Shown piece by piece: positions 23,876 through 34,287 of a stretch of DNA of 64,000 nucleotides (positions within the stretch are counted from its first letter, which is position 1; each line of letters starts with the position of its first letter). Both the position numbers and the translations under genes were made by a program. Below the pieces are notes generated by a model. It made no database searches and was not told where the DNA came from. It worked only from the letters and a program-made list of their open reading frames with translations. The DNA is from Deinandra increscens subsp. villosa (Eukaryota > Streptophyta > Magnoliopsida > Asterales > Asteraceae): the NCBI GenBank assembly GCA_039602395.1, contig JBCNJP010000027.1:37581841-37645840 (forward strand), in the 5' to 3' direction.

Positions 23876-25639
23876 TCAGTTAGCCATAAGTACCCAGGCC
23901 ATTGTAGTTCTGGGTATTCTCAAAGCATCAATAAATGAAACTTCTTTTAAAAACATTCCCTTTGTGATATCAGGAATTGGGGGTGTGGCTGCCTTTGATT
24001 TTGGTTTCCAAATTCCAGGTGATTTGAAAGTTGTTTTAGTCACCTTTGAAGTAGTGACTTTAGGTATTTCAACCTTCTTCATATCAGGTTTCTTTTTCAA
24101 AACAGTTTTAGTTACCTTTGGAGGAGTAACTTTAGGTTTGTCAACTTTGTGTTGTTTTGAAATCGGTTTCTTCACCTTTTTATGAAAATTCTCAAAATTT
24201 GGAAAAACATAGTTTTGATTCGAAAATTTTCTCTGCTCTTTGGCAGCGCCCCAATGTTGATCAGAGGGTTTTATCTTAGGAGAAACAGTCTTCATCGCCT
24301 TAGGTGGTTGCACCTTCATTGGCTTAGACTTACGTGATTCCCGAGACGAAACACTCCGACTTTGTGGATAATATGGCTCATAGGGGCGATAGAGACAATT
24401 TCGGGCAATGTGACCAGGATTGCCACAATTAAAGCACGTTTGCTTCTTCAGGTAGAAGTCAGAAGTGTGACCGTTTGAGCTGTATGGCTTTGAAGGAGAG
24501 GCATTGAGATTCGGTTGCATGTTCAGAAAGACTCCAGATCTCCAGTTGTTCGATCTTTCTGACCTTGATCCATTTATGTTGACTCTTTTCTGATTTGTGG
24601 AAAACTGAGGAAAACCAGAAAGTTGAACTTTTGGGCCCTCTGGCTTCTGAGAGAAAGTTGTGTTGCCATTGCATGATCCCACTGATGAGTTTGGAGACTT
24701 GTTTGTCACCTTGGGCCTTTCAATCTTGATTGGAACGGAATTTGGAGGCTTGATGGTGATCTTGGGCCTTATGCTCTTAATGTTAGATGATAAACCACCA
24801 TCATGACCCAAGCCTTTGAACTTAGTGGAGAAGGATGGTAGTTCATAGCCAGCATCTGGTTTTTGGTCAAACATAGACCCAGATGTCATGAATATCTTAC
24901 CATTGGGTCTTGTAGTCATCACCACACGTTCCCGCTTTACCTCATCCACCACTTTCGAATAAGGAGTCTCGATCTTTGGATAAGGAGTCAACTTTTCTTC
25001 ATCAGCTCTCTTCACTTCACTAGAGCTTGAACCTGCACACTCAGTAGTGTCATTTGACTGAGTTGCGTCTGTGGCTGTCTTTTCATCTTTGTGCATAGGT
25101 TGATGCCCATACACCATGGTTGCTTCATTAAGTGACTCTTTCAACAATTCATCGGCAGTTTGGGGCACTCTGATGTATTCATGTTGTAATGGGGGAGGAA
25201 AATTTACATCCCCGAGGCCAGATGTTTCTTTTACATGCTCGAGTCGCTCCTCAGATTTGAATAAAGTACGATGAGAGTCCATCATTTTCTTTTGAATAAC
25301 TTGATGTTTCTCAAGCACAGATTGGGAGGAGTCAAGCTTGGTTCTGAGTTCCTCAACCTCCTTGGTTAGCTCTTTTACCTTAGCATTAGCAAGCCCAAGA
25401 TAGGTGCTTTTATTACTAACATCACGTTGAAGATTTTTTATGTCTACCTTAGCTGCTTCCAGTTTCTCTCTATATATTTTAGCCTTACTTTGATACTCCC
25501 TAAGATCTCTAGCATAAATTTCACGATTTAGGGTTTCATTTGTGAACTTACGTTCCCATTCTTTAGACTCACACTTGGGATTACAACGTATCTCATTGAT
25601 GTTGGTAGATGCAGTGGTAACTGGCAGAATGTGTGCCAT
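23876..25639 (-). CDS. E3 Gag-like protein: coiled coil plus zinc knuckle, no capsid domain
   Basis: An intact 587-codon frame beginning MAHILPVTTASTNINEIRCN directly after the hairpin leader. Residues ~25-125 are charged and heptad-like (coiled coil). A Ser/Thr/Pro/Lys-rich middle follows, then one canonical CX2CX4HX4C knuckle (CFNCGNPGHIARNC, around residue 405), then a basic tail with repeated PKVT motifs. This matches the C-terminal half of copia Gag as in E2, but the N-terminal UBN2/capsid region is missing although the ORF is undamaged. It probably binds RNA; whether it can form particles alone is doubtful, and co-assembly with a full Gag is an inference. The start is chosen because it is the first ATG after the leader array. 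Confidence 0.8.
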   Translation of the reverse strand: MAHILPVTTASTNINEIRCNPKCESKEWERKFTNETLNREIYARDLREYQSKAKIYREKLEAAKVDIKNLQRDVSNKSTYLGLANAKVKELTKEVEELRTKLDSSQSVLEKHQVIQKKMMDSHRTLFKSEERLEHVKETSGLGDVNFPPPLQHEYIRVPQTADELLKESLNEATMVYGHQPMHKDEKTATDATQSNDTTECAGSSSSEVKRADEEKLTPYPKIETPYSKVVDEVKRERVVMTTRPNGKIFMTSGSMFDQKPDAGYELPSFSTKFKGLGHDGGLSSNIKSIRPKITIKPPNSVPIKIERPKVTNKSPNSSVGSCNGNTTFSQKPEGPKVQLSGFPQFSTNQKRVNINGSRSERSNNWRSGVFLNMQPNLNASPSKPYSSNGHTSDFYLKKQTCFNCGNPGHIARNCLYRPYEPYYPQSRSVSSRESRKSKPMKVQPPKAMKTVSPKIKPSDQHWGAAKEQRKFSNQNYVFPNFENFHKKVKKPISKQHKVDKPKVTPPKVTKTVLKKKPDMKKVEIPKVTTSKVTKTTFKSPGIWKPKSKAATPPIPDITKGMFLKEVSFIDALRIPRTTMAWVLMAN

Positions 25640-25763
25640 GGTCTTCTTTGATTGAGACTTGGATCGGAAAGACTCGATCGGATTGAAAACGGTTTTTGAT
25701 CGGAAAGTGGGTTTTCGGTTGAAAGTGGCTTGATCGAAAAATGGTTTACGGCTGAAACAAGCT

Positions 25764-26117
25764 GATCGAAAAGTACTTTTCGATCGGGATGAAGCGGGTC
25801 GAAAAGTCTGATCCGATCGAAAAGTGAGGGCTGGATCGAAAAGTCTCGAAGGGGACTTTTCGATCAGGGAGCACGATGGATCGAAAAGTCTCAGGGGACT
25901 TTCCGATCAATGACGGCTGATCGAGAAGTCTCAAGGGGACTTCTCGATCGAAAGGGTCGGATCGAAAAGTCTCTGAGGGGACTTTTCGATCGATGAAACT
26001 GATCGAGAAGTCACAAAGGGGACTTCTCGATTGGGCAGGCTTGGTCGAAAAGTCACTTAGGGGACTTTTCGAGCAAGAGGAACGAATCGAAAAGCCACTG
26101 AGGGGGCTTTCTCGATC
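25764..26117 (-). ncRNA. E3 leader array of GATCGAAAAGTC hairpins
   Basis: It opens with a perfect 22-nt palindrome (25764-25785). Seven hairpins follow with 12-bp arms: 25834-25845/25854-25865, 25879-25890/25897-25908, 25919-25930/25938-25949, 25960-25971/25980-25991, 26001-26012/26021-26032, 26043-26054/26063-26074, and about 26085-26096/26105-26116. Arms are GATCGAAAAGTC or GATCGAGAAGTC, and the partner changes to match (GACTTTTCGATC or GACTTCTCGATC). The last pair shifts to AAGCC/GGCTT. Loops are variable and often G-rich. This lies in the 5' leader of the E3 RNA, immediately upstream of its ORF. Confidence 0.75.
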
Positions 26118-26824
26118 GGAAAGGGTCAACGGAGGGACTTTTCGATCGAAATAAGGGTCCAAGCCACAGATTTTCGATCGAATAGCTTATAGAACACGGG
26201 CTTCTTGCTTCTGCAACACTTGTAACCTGCACAACAATCCCAAGAAACTCACAAATAAAACCGTTAGTAACACCGTGAAACACTTGGAGCAAAAATATGA
26301 AAAATAAAAAAAACGAATTACTCCACAAGGTGCAGAAAAATTCAACAATCAAAACCCCGTCAACTAAAATTTGCACCAACTTAAAATGAGTGGCCGTTTA
26401 TAGCTTTAAAAACCGGATGACGTGGACCACTTGTTTTAAATAAATCCCAATGGCATTTTTTGTAATTAATTTCAAACTCAACTCACGTAAACATGTAAAC
26501 ATGCAACGTAAATTGAACCGAGAACCCTTTTCGATTTGCAAAAATCTCACAACGGAAATTTCGAGATTTCTGTTTAATGTTTAAAATCTCCTAAAATCAT
26601 GTAGAACTTTGACCAACCTAATAGAGCTAAAATCGGAAATAATAGGAGCAAATCAAGACTGATTTAGTTCGAAAAAGAAACCCTTCTTTTTTTTTTTTTT
26701 TTTTAAACAGTCGTCAAAGAGATTAAACCAAAACCGACTCAAAACATCTTCGAAAAACACATGAAATCTTGAATCGTATATCGTGAGAGCCTCGAAACAC
26801 TTGTTTCTTGGCTCTGATACCAAT
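26118..26824 (-). other. Rest of E3 leader and primer binding site
   Basis: Non-coding. It ends at the iMet primer site: GCTCTGATACCA at 26811-26822 is TGGTATCAGAGC in element sense, two bases from the LTR. A T run lies at about 26688-26704. The minus frames at 26053-26379 and 26653-26991 cross the array or the LTR and are not genes. Confidence 0.7.
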
Positions 26825-27322
26825 TGTAAGTCCCGAAACGGTCCTAACACGATATCGTTTAATCTATAGAAGTGCGGAATCCAACTATAGACTAGATTCA
26901 AGAACAAGGGTGAAATAAAGATATGAAAAACGCAAAGATAAATGCAATAAAACCTCAAAGAGTGCACACGATTAATAATCGTCTGGTACACAAGCTTGAC
27001 ACAACCGAAAAGCCTCCTTGTATCTCTCTCAACTAGCTAACCCTTTACAAGATGCACTACATGTTCCTTATATAGGGGAGGACAAGCTTGGTCAACAAGC
27101 CATCCTCAAAACCCTAATTAATCTTAAATTCCCGTATTGGACCATAAGAGCCCACTAAACTCCCCTTAAACTCTTCCTAATTGGGCCCAAACACCTCTAA
27201 AATGGCCCAATGACCCAATATACCCATAACCCAACTAATTTTCACCTATTCTATCACATAGGCCTTCAAAATAGTCCGCCAAGTGACGATTTAATACACA
27301 AGCCACAAATTATTCCCTTACA
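26825..27322 (-). repeat. E3 5' LTR
   Basis: 498 bp, essentially identical to 21092-21589; see E3. Confidence 0.93.
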
Positions 27323-28199
27323 GAACTTCTGCAGTAACCTTCTCCACCTGTTTCTTATAGTAAATAACATCCTGTTTTAAAATGTTATTTTGACTTTGAA
27401 TCTCACCATTTCCATCACGCAACTTTGTAAGTTCCTCTTGAAGTTGAATTACTCTATCGGCAACTTCGACAGCAGCTTTAGTAACTTTTTCATATTTTTG
27501 TTGAAGAGGATAACATTTCTCAAATAAAGCATCAAAATCTTCAACAGCTTCCTTTTCCTGAGCTTGAGCTTTATTGCATTCTTCAACCAACAAATTTTTC
27601 TCTTTCAACCATCCTTCCTTAATACTAGCAAACTCCAAACAATTTGCACATGATACAGACACATTCCTTTGAATTTTGGCAGCTAAACCATTACAAACTT
27701 TACTTTTCCATTCCTCCACTTCTTTTGTCAAAGAAATATTTTCTTCAGTCAACTTTCCCACCTTATTCTCTAACTTTTCAATTATACCATTAAACTTCAA
27801 ATCTTGATCAATTTTTTTCTGAGAAAGTTTAGACATATGTTCCTCACACTGTGTCTTCACAAAATCCCATATTCGTTTTGCCTGTCGAAACTTCCTGATT
27901 GGATTTTTAAGAGTTATAGGCAAAGCTAACATAAGAAGTGTAGTAGCCCTTTCATTTTGATCAAATGCTTTCCTTTCTTCACTTGAAAAATTATGCATTT
28001 CCTTAAAATCACCATCACTATAAGTTGGATACTTATGTTCATTTGTAATTGGTAACCATAATTTTTAATCCAAATCATTTACATATCCTCTAAAATTTGT
28101 TGCCCAACCATGATAATCTTCAAAATTTATCAACTTTGGCACATTCTGACGATGACGCTCAGCCTCAATTGCATTCATTTTTGAGAATTTGAAAATCCT

Positions 28200-28440
28200 T
28201 CCTGGTCCGAACTCCCACCGAACTTTGTCCGAACTCAACTGATCCTCCGATCTTGCTCCGAACCTTGTCCGAACTTGATTGCACAGTCCGAACTTAGATT
28301 TATGTCTGAACTCCTCCGAATTCCCTCCGATCCTAATCCGAACTCTCACCGAAACAAGAAAGACCGAACTTCGTCCGATCGCCTTCCGAACCTGGAGTTC
28401 GGAGCGGTTACTTTTCAGTTACTCCGAACCTCGAACGAAC
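28200..28440 (-). repeat. E2 leader: TCCGAAC word array
   Basis: About ten copies of TCCGAAC or one-base variants (TCCGAT, ACCGAAC, TCCGAAT) are scattered every 10-25 bases, plus one inverted pair CCGAACCTGGAGTTCGG near 28397. The same word forms the palindromes in both E2 LTRs, so leader and LTR share an element-specific vocabulary. Confidence 0.75.
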
Positions 28441-28647
28441 TCAGTCACTCTCGACATAATTTTCGCGATTTTGAGAGAATTTGGACGAGATTTTTGACAG
28501 AAACTCAGGTAAAACCCATAGAAATGTTTTAGTAATGAAAATCACTCGAAAAGCTCAAAGATTTACTCGTTTTTTAATGAAAACACCTCGGTGTTTTTCA
28601 AGAAAACGACTACAATCAAAGCAAACGCAATAGAGCAACCTGGATTT

Positions 28648-28659
28648 GCTCTGATACCA
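28648..28659 (-). other. E2 primer binding site (tRNA-iMet)
   Basis: GCTCTGATACCA on the plus strand is TGGTATCAGAGC in element sense, two bases from the LTR edge at 28662. Confidence 0.92.
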
Positions 28660-28661
28660 AT

Positions 28662-29000
28662 TGAAAAACCGTAAGACGGATCTTACTATAGGTTTGCTTG
28701 ATCGTAGAGAGAACACGAGACGTAAATAATAGTTTGTTTTATTGAAATCAACATAGACTCAATTACAAACTCTCTCTGAAGCTCTCTAGAGAAACACTGT
28801 CAAAAACACATAGTTAAGAACTGGTCTCTCACACTCTCGTCATTACATTCAAAGCACAAGATCCTATATATAGACGTCTGCTCCGAGCTCCGTCCGAACT
28901 CCAAGTTCGGCGGGTCCGAACCTCAGGTTCGGACCTAGTTCGGCCGGCAGCTTTCGTCTCGTTCAGATACTTCACATGACGCACATATTATGTATCAACA
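28662..29000 (-). repeat. E2 5' LTR
   Basis: 339 bp, TGAAAAACCG... to ...TGTATCAACA, followed by target duplication AACAC. It carries the same GGTCCGAACC hairpin as its partner. Confidence 0.92.
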
Positions 29001-29005
29001 AACAC

Positions 29006-30551
29006 TGATGAATGAAATACATGTTCATTAACAGAGTACTTATCTTCTCGAAATTAGTGTTGGATGTCGAACATTAACGTTTGCACCAAATCACTCGACC
29101 TCCTCTAAACTGTTAGACGAAGAGTCTTAATTCTGCACAACGTGTTCGACCTTTATACGTTTTACTATCCATGAATATTCCGTTAATATTCTAAAGTCCA
29201 TAATCAATCAGACATTGTGGGAGCAAAGCCTGAAGCAAGACTATTCTGACTCTGGACTCAAACTGTTGACGATCCAGACTCACAAGGCCTCATTACAGAA
29301 TGACGTCGGGACGTAACTCGCATCAAATTGTCTTCATGGATTTAATCATAAGACAACGTTGCTTAATGGTATACTCAATAGTATCCTTCGACCTGAGATA
29401 CATAAGCGACCTTCCATCTGCTGAGGGACATTCTTTGGTTGTAGCTTAACGTTGTAGCGTAACTACCAGCCATAATGGTTACTTTTGGGAATAGATCCGA
29501 AGCTTAGTGGGAGCTGTATGTAGTCAATACGAGATTTTGTACTCTTGCATTGATAATGCAAAAGCTTGACATCGTGGGCCCTCTCGTTAGTTCCAAGTGT
29601 TAAGTGTAAGTGGTGTGTTGTGGTGTATATATAAAATATAGCATTATTTTCTGACACCTATTTAGCAATTGAAGTTTTTAAATTTATAAAACCTGATTTA
29701 CTGACAACTACTATTTCACCACATTCACGGGCAAGTGCACCCATCGTGGGCAGTATAGTAGTGGTAAGCTGAATCGGGGTCGATCAAAGACACAAAGGAA
29801 AAGGAGGGCTCTTGATACTTAATCTTTGTTGACGTCTAACTTGAGCAATCCTCAAGTGAAGATGTTAATGTACATGTAAAATAATTAAAAATAAAACATC
29901 TATTCTAAAAAAGCGTGTCTTGATCAACTCGGTCGCAAATAATATCATTTGGGGGACTTATCAGTGGTGAAGTTGGTACCCTGGTTTTATATCTTTTTCT
30001 TAAGATTGATTACTAGCAGAAAGTCGACCGCCTTTCGGCCGACCTGGTCAACCACCATCCAACTACTAATCGTCTGCGAGGAGTACGAATGCCAAGGGAA
30101 GGTGCTGCTAGTAATCAAATGAAGTGGTCTAATGCCACTTAGTCGTAGGGCCCCTTGGTCGGGCAACCGTTACGCTCGACACACCGTCATGAATCAGCAA
30201 GGGAACAACCCTGCGTGCCGGATTATTTTATTATAAAAATGATCCTTTTAAGGGACTAAGGCTCGTTTCTTCCGTACACCGCTTTCGCGTATGTACGTCC
30301 GGCGTAACTAGAGCCAAGTTCACAAACACGTACCACCCGGCTTCCGTGAAGTGACAATATATTACCAACCCTCATTCCCAACCAAGTACTTTTAGCCCGC
30401 ACATGCGTGGTCAACCGAGTTTGCTTACATAGACATAAGGACCTCGAACGTATCATCTAGCATGGGGCGCGAGTCACCTTTCGGATCATGCATCGTCCCC
30501 CGACCGAGTGTTACAAGTCCGGCCTTTGGGATTTCGACTCCCCAAATGGTT
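29006..30551 (+). other. E1 internal sequence between E2 and the solo LTR
   Basis: No recognisable coding region. PPT-like tracts occur at 29217 (TGTGGGAGCAAAG) and 29508 (AGTGGGAGCTG). From about 29730 (CGGGCAAGTGCACCCATCGT) the sequence resembles a common plant dispersed repeat that I cannot place with certainty. It ends in the target duplication TGGTT (30547-30551). Confidence 0.5.
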
Positions 30552-33343
30552 TGTAACACCCCAACCGACGGTGGAATTCACGTCGGGGAGCTAAGATTGT
30601 CCAGATGCTCACAACTCTATTAAAGTTGTTATATATTTAACCATGCCATTTTCATTCAACAACTAAACATAGTCAAAGATAACATCCAACAAAACATAAA
30701 GTTCATGCAACTCATAATAGTTCTAGTTTTATTTAAAAGGTCTATTAAGTCCCATGCATAATCCTATGGCGTCGATAACAATCATCAAACAGCAACACCT
30801 GCAACATGTAGAAAATAAGGTCAACTACAATAGTTGGTGAGTAAACACAGGTTTGAATATCTATATAATTTGAATAAAAGCGATTCATGTGTCAAGCGCA
30901 AATTTCTAAATCATGATCAACATGTATAAGTGATGTGCACCAAACCTAGACAAGTAAGGGAGCAATCACCTGGCGCCACACGCGAAGCAGGCCAGGTGGG
31001 TTGTCAGCCAATAGATCTATCATTGTTGCCACGGTTCGATGGTTAATGGTACACATGCGATTAGAGACTAGCGACTAGCGATTAGAGAATACAACAAACA
31101 AATCACAAGTATCACATAATCAGAGAATCACACATAGAGCACATAGAATCGCATGTTTGATTTTTGTTATAAAGCGATTAGAAATTTGAATATCGGTACA
31201 TGTTGCACCGCAAAACATTAAAATAAAAGATGGGCTATGATCACTCACCTGATGGTGAAGCAAACGAGTGAGAAACTGAGATAGCGGCCGAAATCAAACC
31301 CGGAGATCACCTTAACGATCGAACGTGGTAGTGGAACACCGACAAATAAAAAATAAATAAATAAGTAAATAATTAGATAAGTGAGCGACACGAAACCACA
31401 TGATAGGCATGATCGGATTCGCAACATGGTGTTTATTTGAGTGATAATGTGGAGGTTTAAATAATTAAATGGGTCAAACCTAAATCTAGGTCAAACATTT
31501 GGCAAACAATTATCTATTTAACTTGAAAATTTGACGATGTCTCAAATATTGCTTATTTTCTATAAAATCATCCAAACCATATTTAGACCCCAAAAACTAA
31601 TTATGGGCTAATCTAAACACATAGATGTGCCATATAAAATTTCATGTCTTGATTCAAACGTTATCCCAACAATTTAGCCAAAGTGAATTATTTTTAATCT
31701 CAAAAATTCTAGTTAATTCAATCTCAAATCATGAATCAACTAAGGTTTCTCTTTTAGCATGCACATCTTCCTTAACATAGTATTTATGATAATCTAGGGT
31801 CTTATAACCTAGATCTAAGTATTTCATATCATCTAAACAATCATGGATCTATAGATCTAAACATATATACATTTATTTTTCAAGAAAACTCATCAAAATG
31901 CATTTTTCATAGACAAAACCCTAGATCTAAATGTAGGATGGTGATTTTTACTAGATCTAAACCTAGATCTATATTCAAGTTCATGCATTTTATACATTTA
32001 AACAAGGTTCAAGTAGTGATGGCCACGAAACCCTAGGATCTATGAAGATCCATGAAGAAAGATTAGGAAAAAGTAAGTTTTTTTTTCATAAAAATCAAGT
32101 TTTTAGGTCACAAACTCTAGATCTATCAAGTATGATGATCCCTTACATTAAAACATGCATAAAAATGGGATCTTTAACCAACCATAACAAGAACCAAGTT
32201 GGTCAACCAAGATCTAGTCAAGAAAACAACAAAAAGTTTATAAAAATTGTTGAAAAAGTAATAAAAATCAAGTCTTTTTATGTAAAATCACTAGATCTAT
32301 GATCTAAGATCTAGATCTAGGTTTAAAAGATGATAAGGGAAGGATCTTGACTAGATCTTGAAGGGAAAAGAAGAGGGTAGAAGCAAGAACTAAGAAAACG
32401 CGCCAAAAACCGCAAAACCAACTTGATTCGACACTAGTTTTCTTCAAATTTGAGCCCCAAATCCTCCAAGATCATAATCCTTAGTCTCTCCAGCCGTTTT
32501 AGGGTTTTTAGGATGCTTAGAATGAGAGAAATGACGGGTGGAACGAGTTTAGAACCTTAAATAGGCGAATTTAGGGCAAAAAAAGATCTGGTCGCGACGT
32601 GGTCGGTGGGCGTATCGCGCCGCGCCACCCAGGAGCCGTCGCGATACGCGGCGCATTCTGGGTGCGCGCGCGCATTGTTTTGCTTCCATTTTTCGTGTTA
32701 AAAATCAGTTTTGACCCCTGTTTTCACCCATTTTTTCTAAATTAAGCCCTCTATCATGCCAAACACATTTAATCCACTCAATATGATATATGATTTGACC
32801 CATAATGATTAACGAATGATAAAATGACACACAAAATGCAATTCAGGTCGGTTTTGTCGTTTTTATCGATTTTAAGCAAATCACCAACGTTTTGTGATCC
32901 AATCAAGTGTGTGATGACTCATGACATGGTTTGTGATCATATGACTCCTAAACATGATAAAATTGATATACAAACTCAAAAACGTGAACTCCCGGTTAAA
33001 TCGAAATCGCGCTAGATTTACCGAACTTTCACCATTTTCGTCCTAGACCTTGAATTCACACCAACCTTCACTTGTATTTACTTGTGTGCTTAACTAGTAT
33101 CACACCCAAGTGTTATACATGTTTAGATTGATCAAATTCCCGGTTAAAACGTAACTAGCGTCGTGTCCGCGTAAAATCCGAAATAATGACAAATCAACTC
33201 AGTAAACATAATAATGAATCAATTCAGATCAATTGAGGTATAAGACATCATAGAAAACATAACTCTTCATTTATTATCGATCAGGGGATTGATTACATGG
33301 ATTCGGGTCGGATCTGATAAATCGGAAAACCCAAAATGTTACA
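30552..33343 (+). mobile_element. Solo LTR, gypsy-type, 2.8 kb, TSD TGGTT
   Basis: Starts TGTAACACCCCAACC, ends AAAATGTTACA, and is flanked by TGGTT at 30547-30551 and 33344-33348. No internal domain, primer site or second LTR exists, so it is a solo LTR left by recombination between the two LTRs of a Ty3/gypsy-like element. Near 32590-32665 it has a GC-rich island with inverted words (GCGTATCGCG and CGCGATACGC; CCACCCAGG and CTGGGTGCG). Repeated AGATCTA words occur from 31800 to 32330. Confidence 0.85.
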
Positions 33344-33348
33344 TGGTT

Positions 33349-34287
33349 TGTGATACGTGAAGCATGCTTGGTTCGGAAAATCAGTAATACACTTTCAATA
33401 AAAAGGGTTTTTACAAAGTCATTGGACACACCTTAAAGAAAGTTTATAAAAACAGTTTACCAACCCACCAAAGATCTGTTTATTCCCTAAACAAGTGTAA
33501 GAATTTGACTAGCACTTGAAAGATTGAGGCTGACAAGTGTTAGCCTAAAAATATGCTTAATAGATAATGAAAGATTCATAGACAAATAACAATTCATTAT
33601 CACCATAAGTTAAAGTTCTTATAATCACGGGGCATGTGATGCAGATTGGTTCGTGCCATGTTAGTGGCATGGGGCGTGCTTGAGAGAGCATGGGTCGTGC
33701 CATGTTATAGACACGGGGCATGTGATGCAGATTGGTTCAGAGGCACACGGTGGATCTTCACTGGTCTTAGGCACGGGTCGTGCCTTGTGGGGCACGGGGC
33801 GTGCTACGCTTCAGAAATCCAGAAGTTGTTTCTTTTGTTATCTTTTCTTTGCGTTTTATGTTCCTTCTGTGATTTCGGCTCAGCAAAACCTGAAAAACTA
33901 TAAAGAAGACAAAAACATTGTTTCTTTGTAATAGTTAGTCATATTTTACTTAATAAGCTGGGGGAAATTGGTTATAAAATATGTATACTTTTAAGGCACA
34001 TCAGTAAGGCCTTACCCAAACTTACTGTGTGTTTGATTGGATCACTTTGAACATATAGAACGAGAAATAAAATGATTGAACGCGGAAGAGAATGAATAAA
34101 TCCATGTCTCTAGTTCAATTGATGTCTCATACAGAAAGGATCAAATGACTTTAAAATACCATAAGTCTAAACTATATCACAAGTGTGTTGATATAAAGTG
34201 TCATGACTGGTTGGGACAGCCATGTGTAGCTAGAGCACCTCTGACTATTTCTTAGATTGTAGTCGTGATTCAGTCCAAGTGTGAGAC
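33349..34287 (+). other. E1 3' region with GGCACGGGGCGTGCC-type words
   Basis: Non-coding. From 33628 to 33810 it carries repeated near-palindromes built on GCACGGGGCRTG / GGTCGTGCC, plus a repeated GGGGCATGTGATGCAGATTG (33630 and 33717). The region ends at a PPT-like CAAGTGTGAGAC abutting the 3' LTR. Confidence 0.6.

Larger units (their letters stand above)
21092..27322 (-). mobile_element. E3: young gag-only LTR retrotransposon nested in E2 gag
   Basis: The 498-bp LTRs (21092-21589 and 26825-27322) appear to differ at one position by eye (ATCATCTGG versus ATCGTCTGG) and are flanked by GAACT (21087-21091 and 27323-27327), so insertion is recent. In element sense: 5' LTR, PBS (complement of 26811-26822), leader with a hairpin array, one intact 587-codon ORF, about 2.3 kb of non-coding 3' region with diverged hairpins, PPT (AAGGGGAAGAT in sense), 3' LTR. 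There is no protease, integrase, RT or RNase H. It must be mobilised in trans. Confidence 0.95.
19675..28178 (-). pseudogene. E2 gag (UBN2, coiled coil, zinc knuckle), split by E3
   Basis: In element sense gag starts at 28178 (MNAIEAERHRQNV), includes the capsid-type segment INFEDYHGWATNFRGYV, meets one in-frame TAA (28065-28067), and continues in frame through 27998-27328 with a long heptad-like coiled coil. E3 then intervenes; across its duplicated GAACT the frame is preserved and gag resumes at 21091 and runs to 19675. The last part is Lys/Ser-rich with a complete CX2CX4HX4C knuckle CFVCRKKGHYANNC. No protease follows. Upstream residues of the open frame at 19675-21258 come from the E3 LTR and are not gag. 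It likely encoded an RNA-binding Gag; the stop and the insertion make this copy non-functional. Confidence 0.85.
17774..29000 (-). mobile_element. E2: copia-type gag-only element nested in E1
   Basis: LTRs at 17774-18133 (3' LTR in element sense) and 28662-29000 (5' LTR) are flanked by AACAC at 17769-17773 and 29001-29005. Read on the minus strand the order is 5' LTR, iMet primer site, leader, gag, a hairpin-bearing 3' region, a GA-rich polypurine tract and 3' LTR. Only gag is coded; the 1.5 kb between gag stop and 3' LTR has no pol. E3 interrupts gag. The LTRs differ mainly by a ~21-bp indel, by a short difference near the inner end, and by the terminal dinucleotide (TA instead of TG at 17774), so E2 is younger than E1. 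Confidence 0.92.

Noticed and set aside
25746..26379. Repetitive FDREVP-type proteins on the minus strand
   Set aside because: Translation of the E3 hairpin array, not a coding sequence.
26653..26991. Small hydrophobic protein (IYLCVFHIFISPLF)
   Set aside because: Lies inside the E3 LTR; the identical frame appears at the other LTR.
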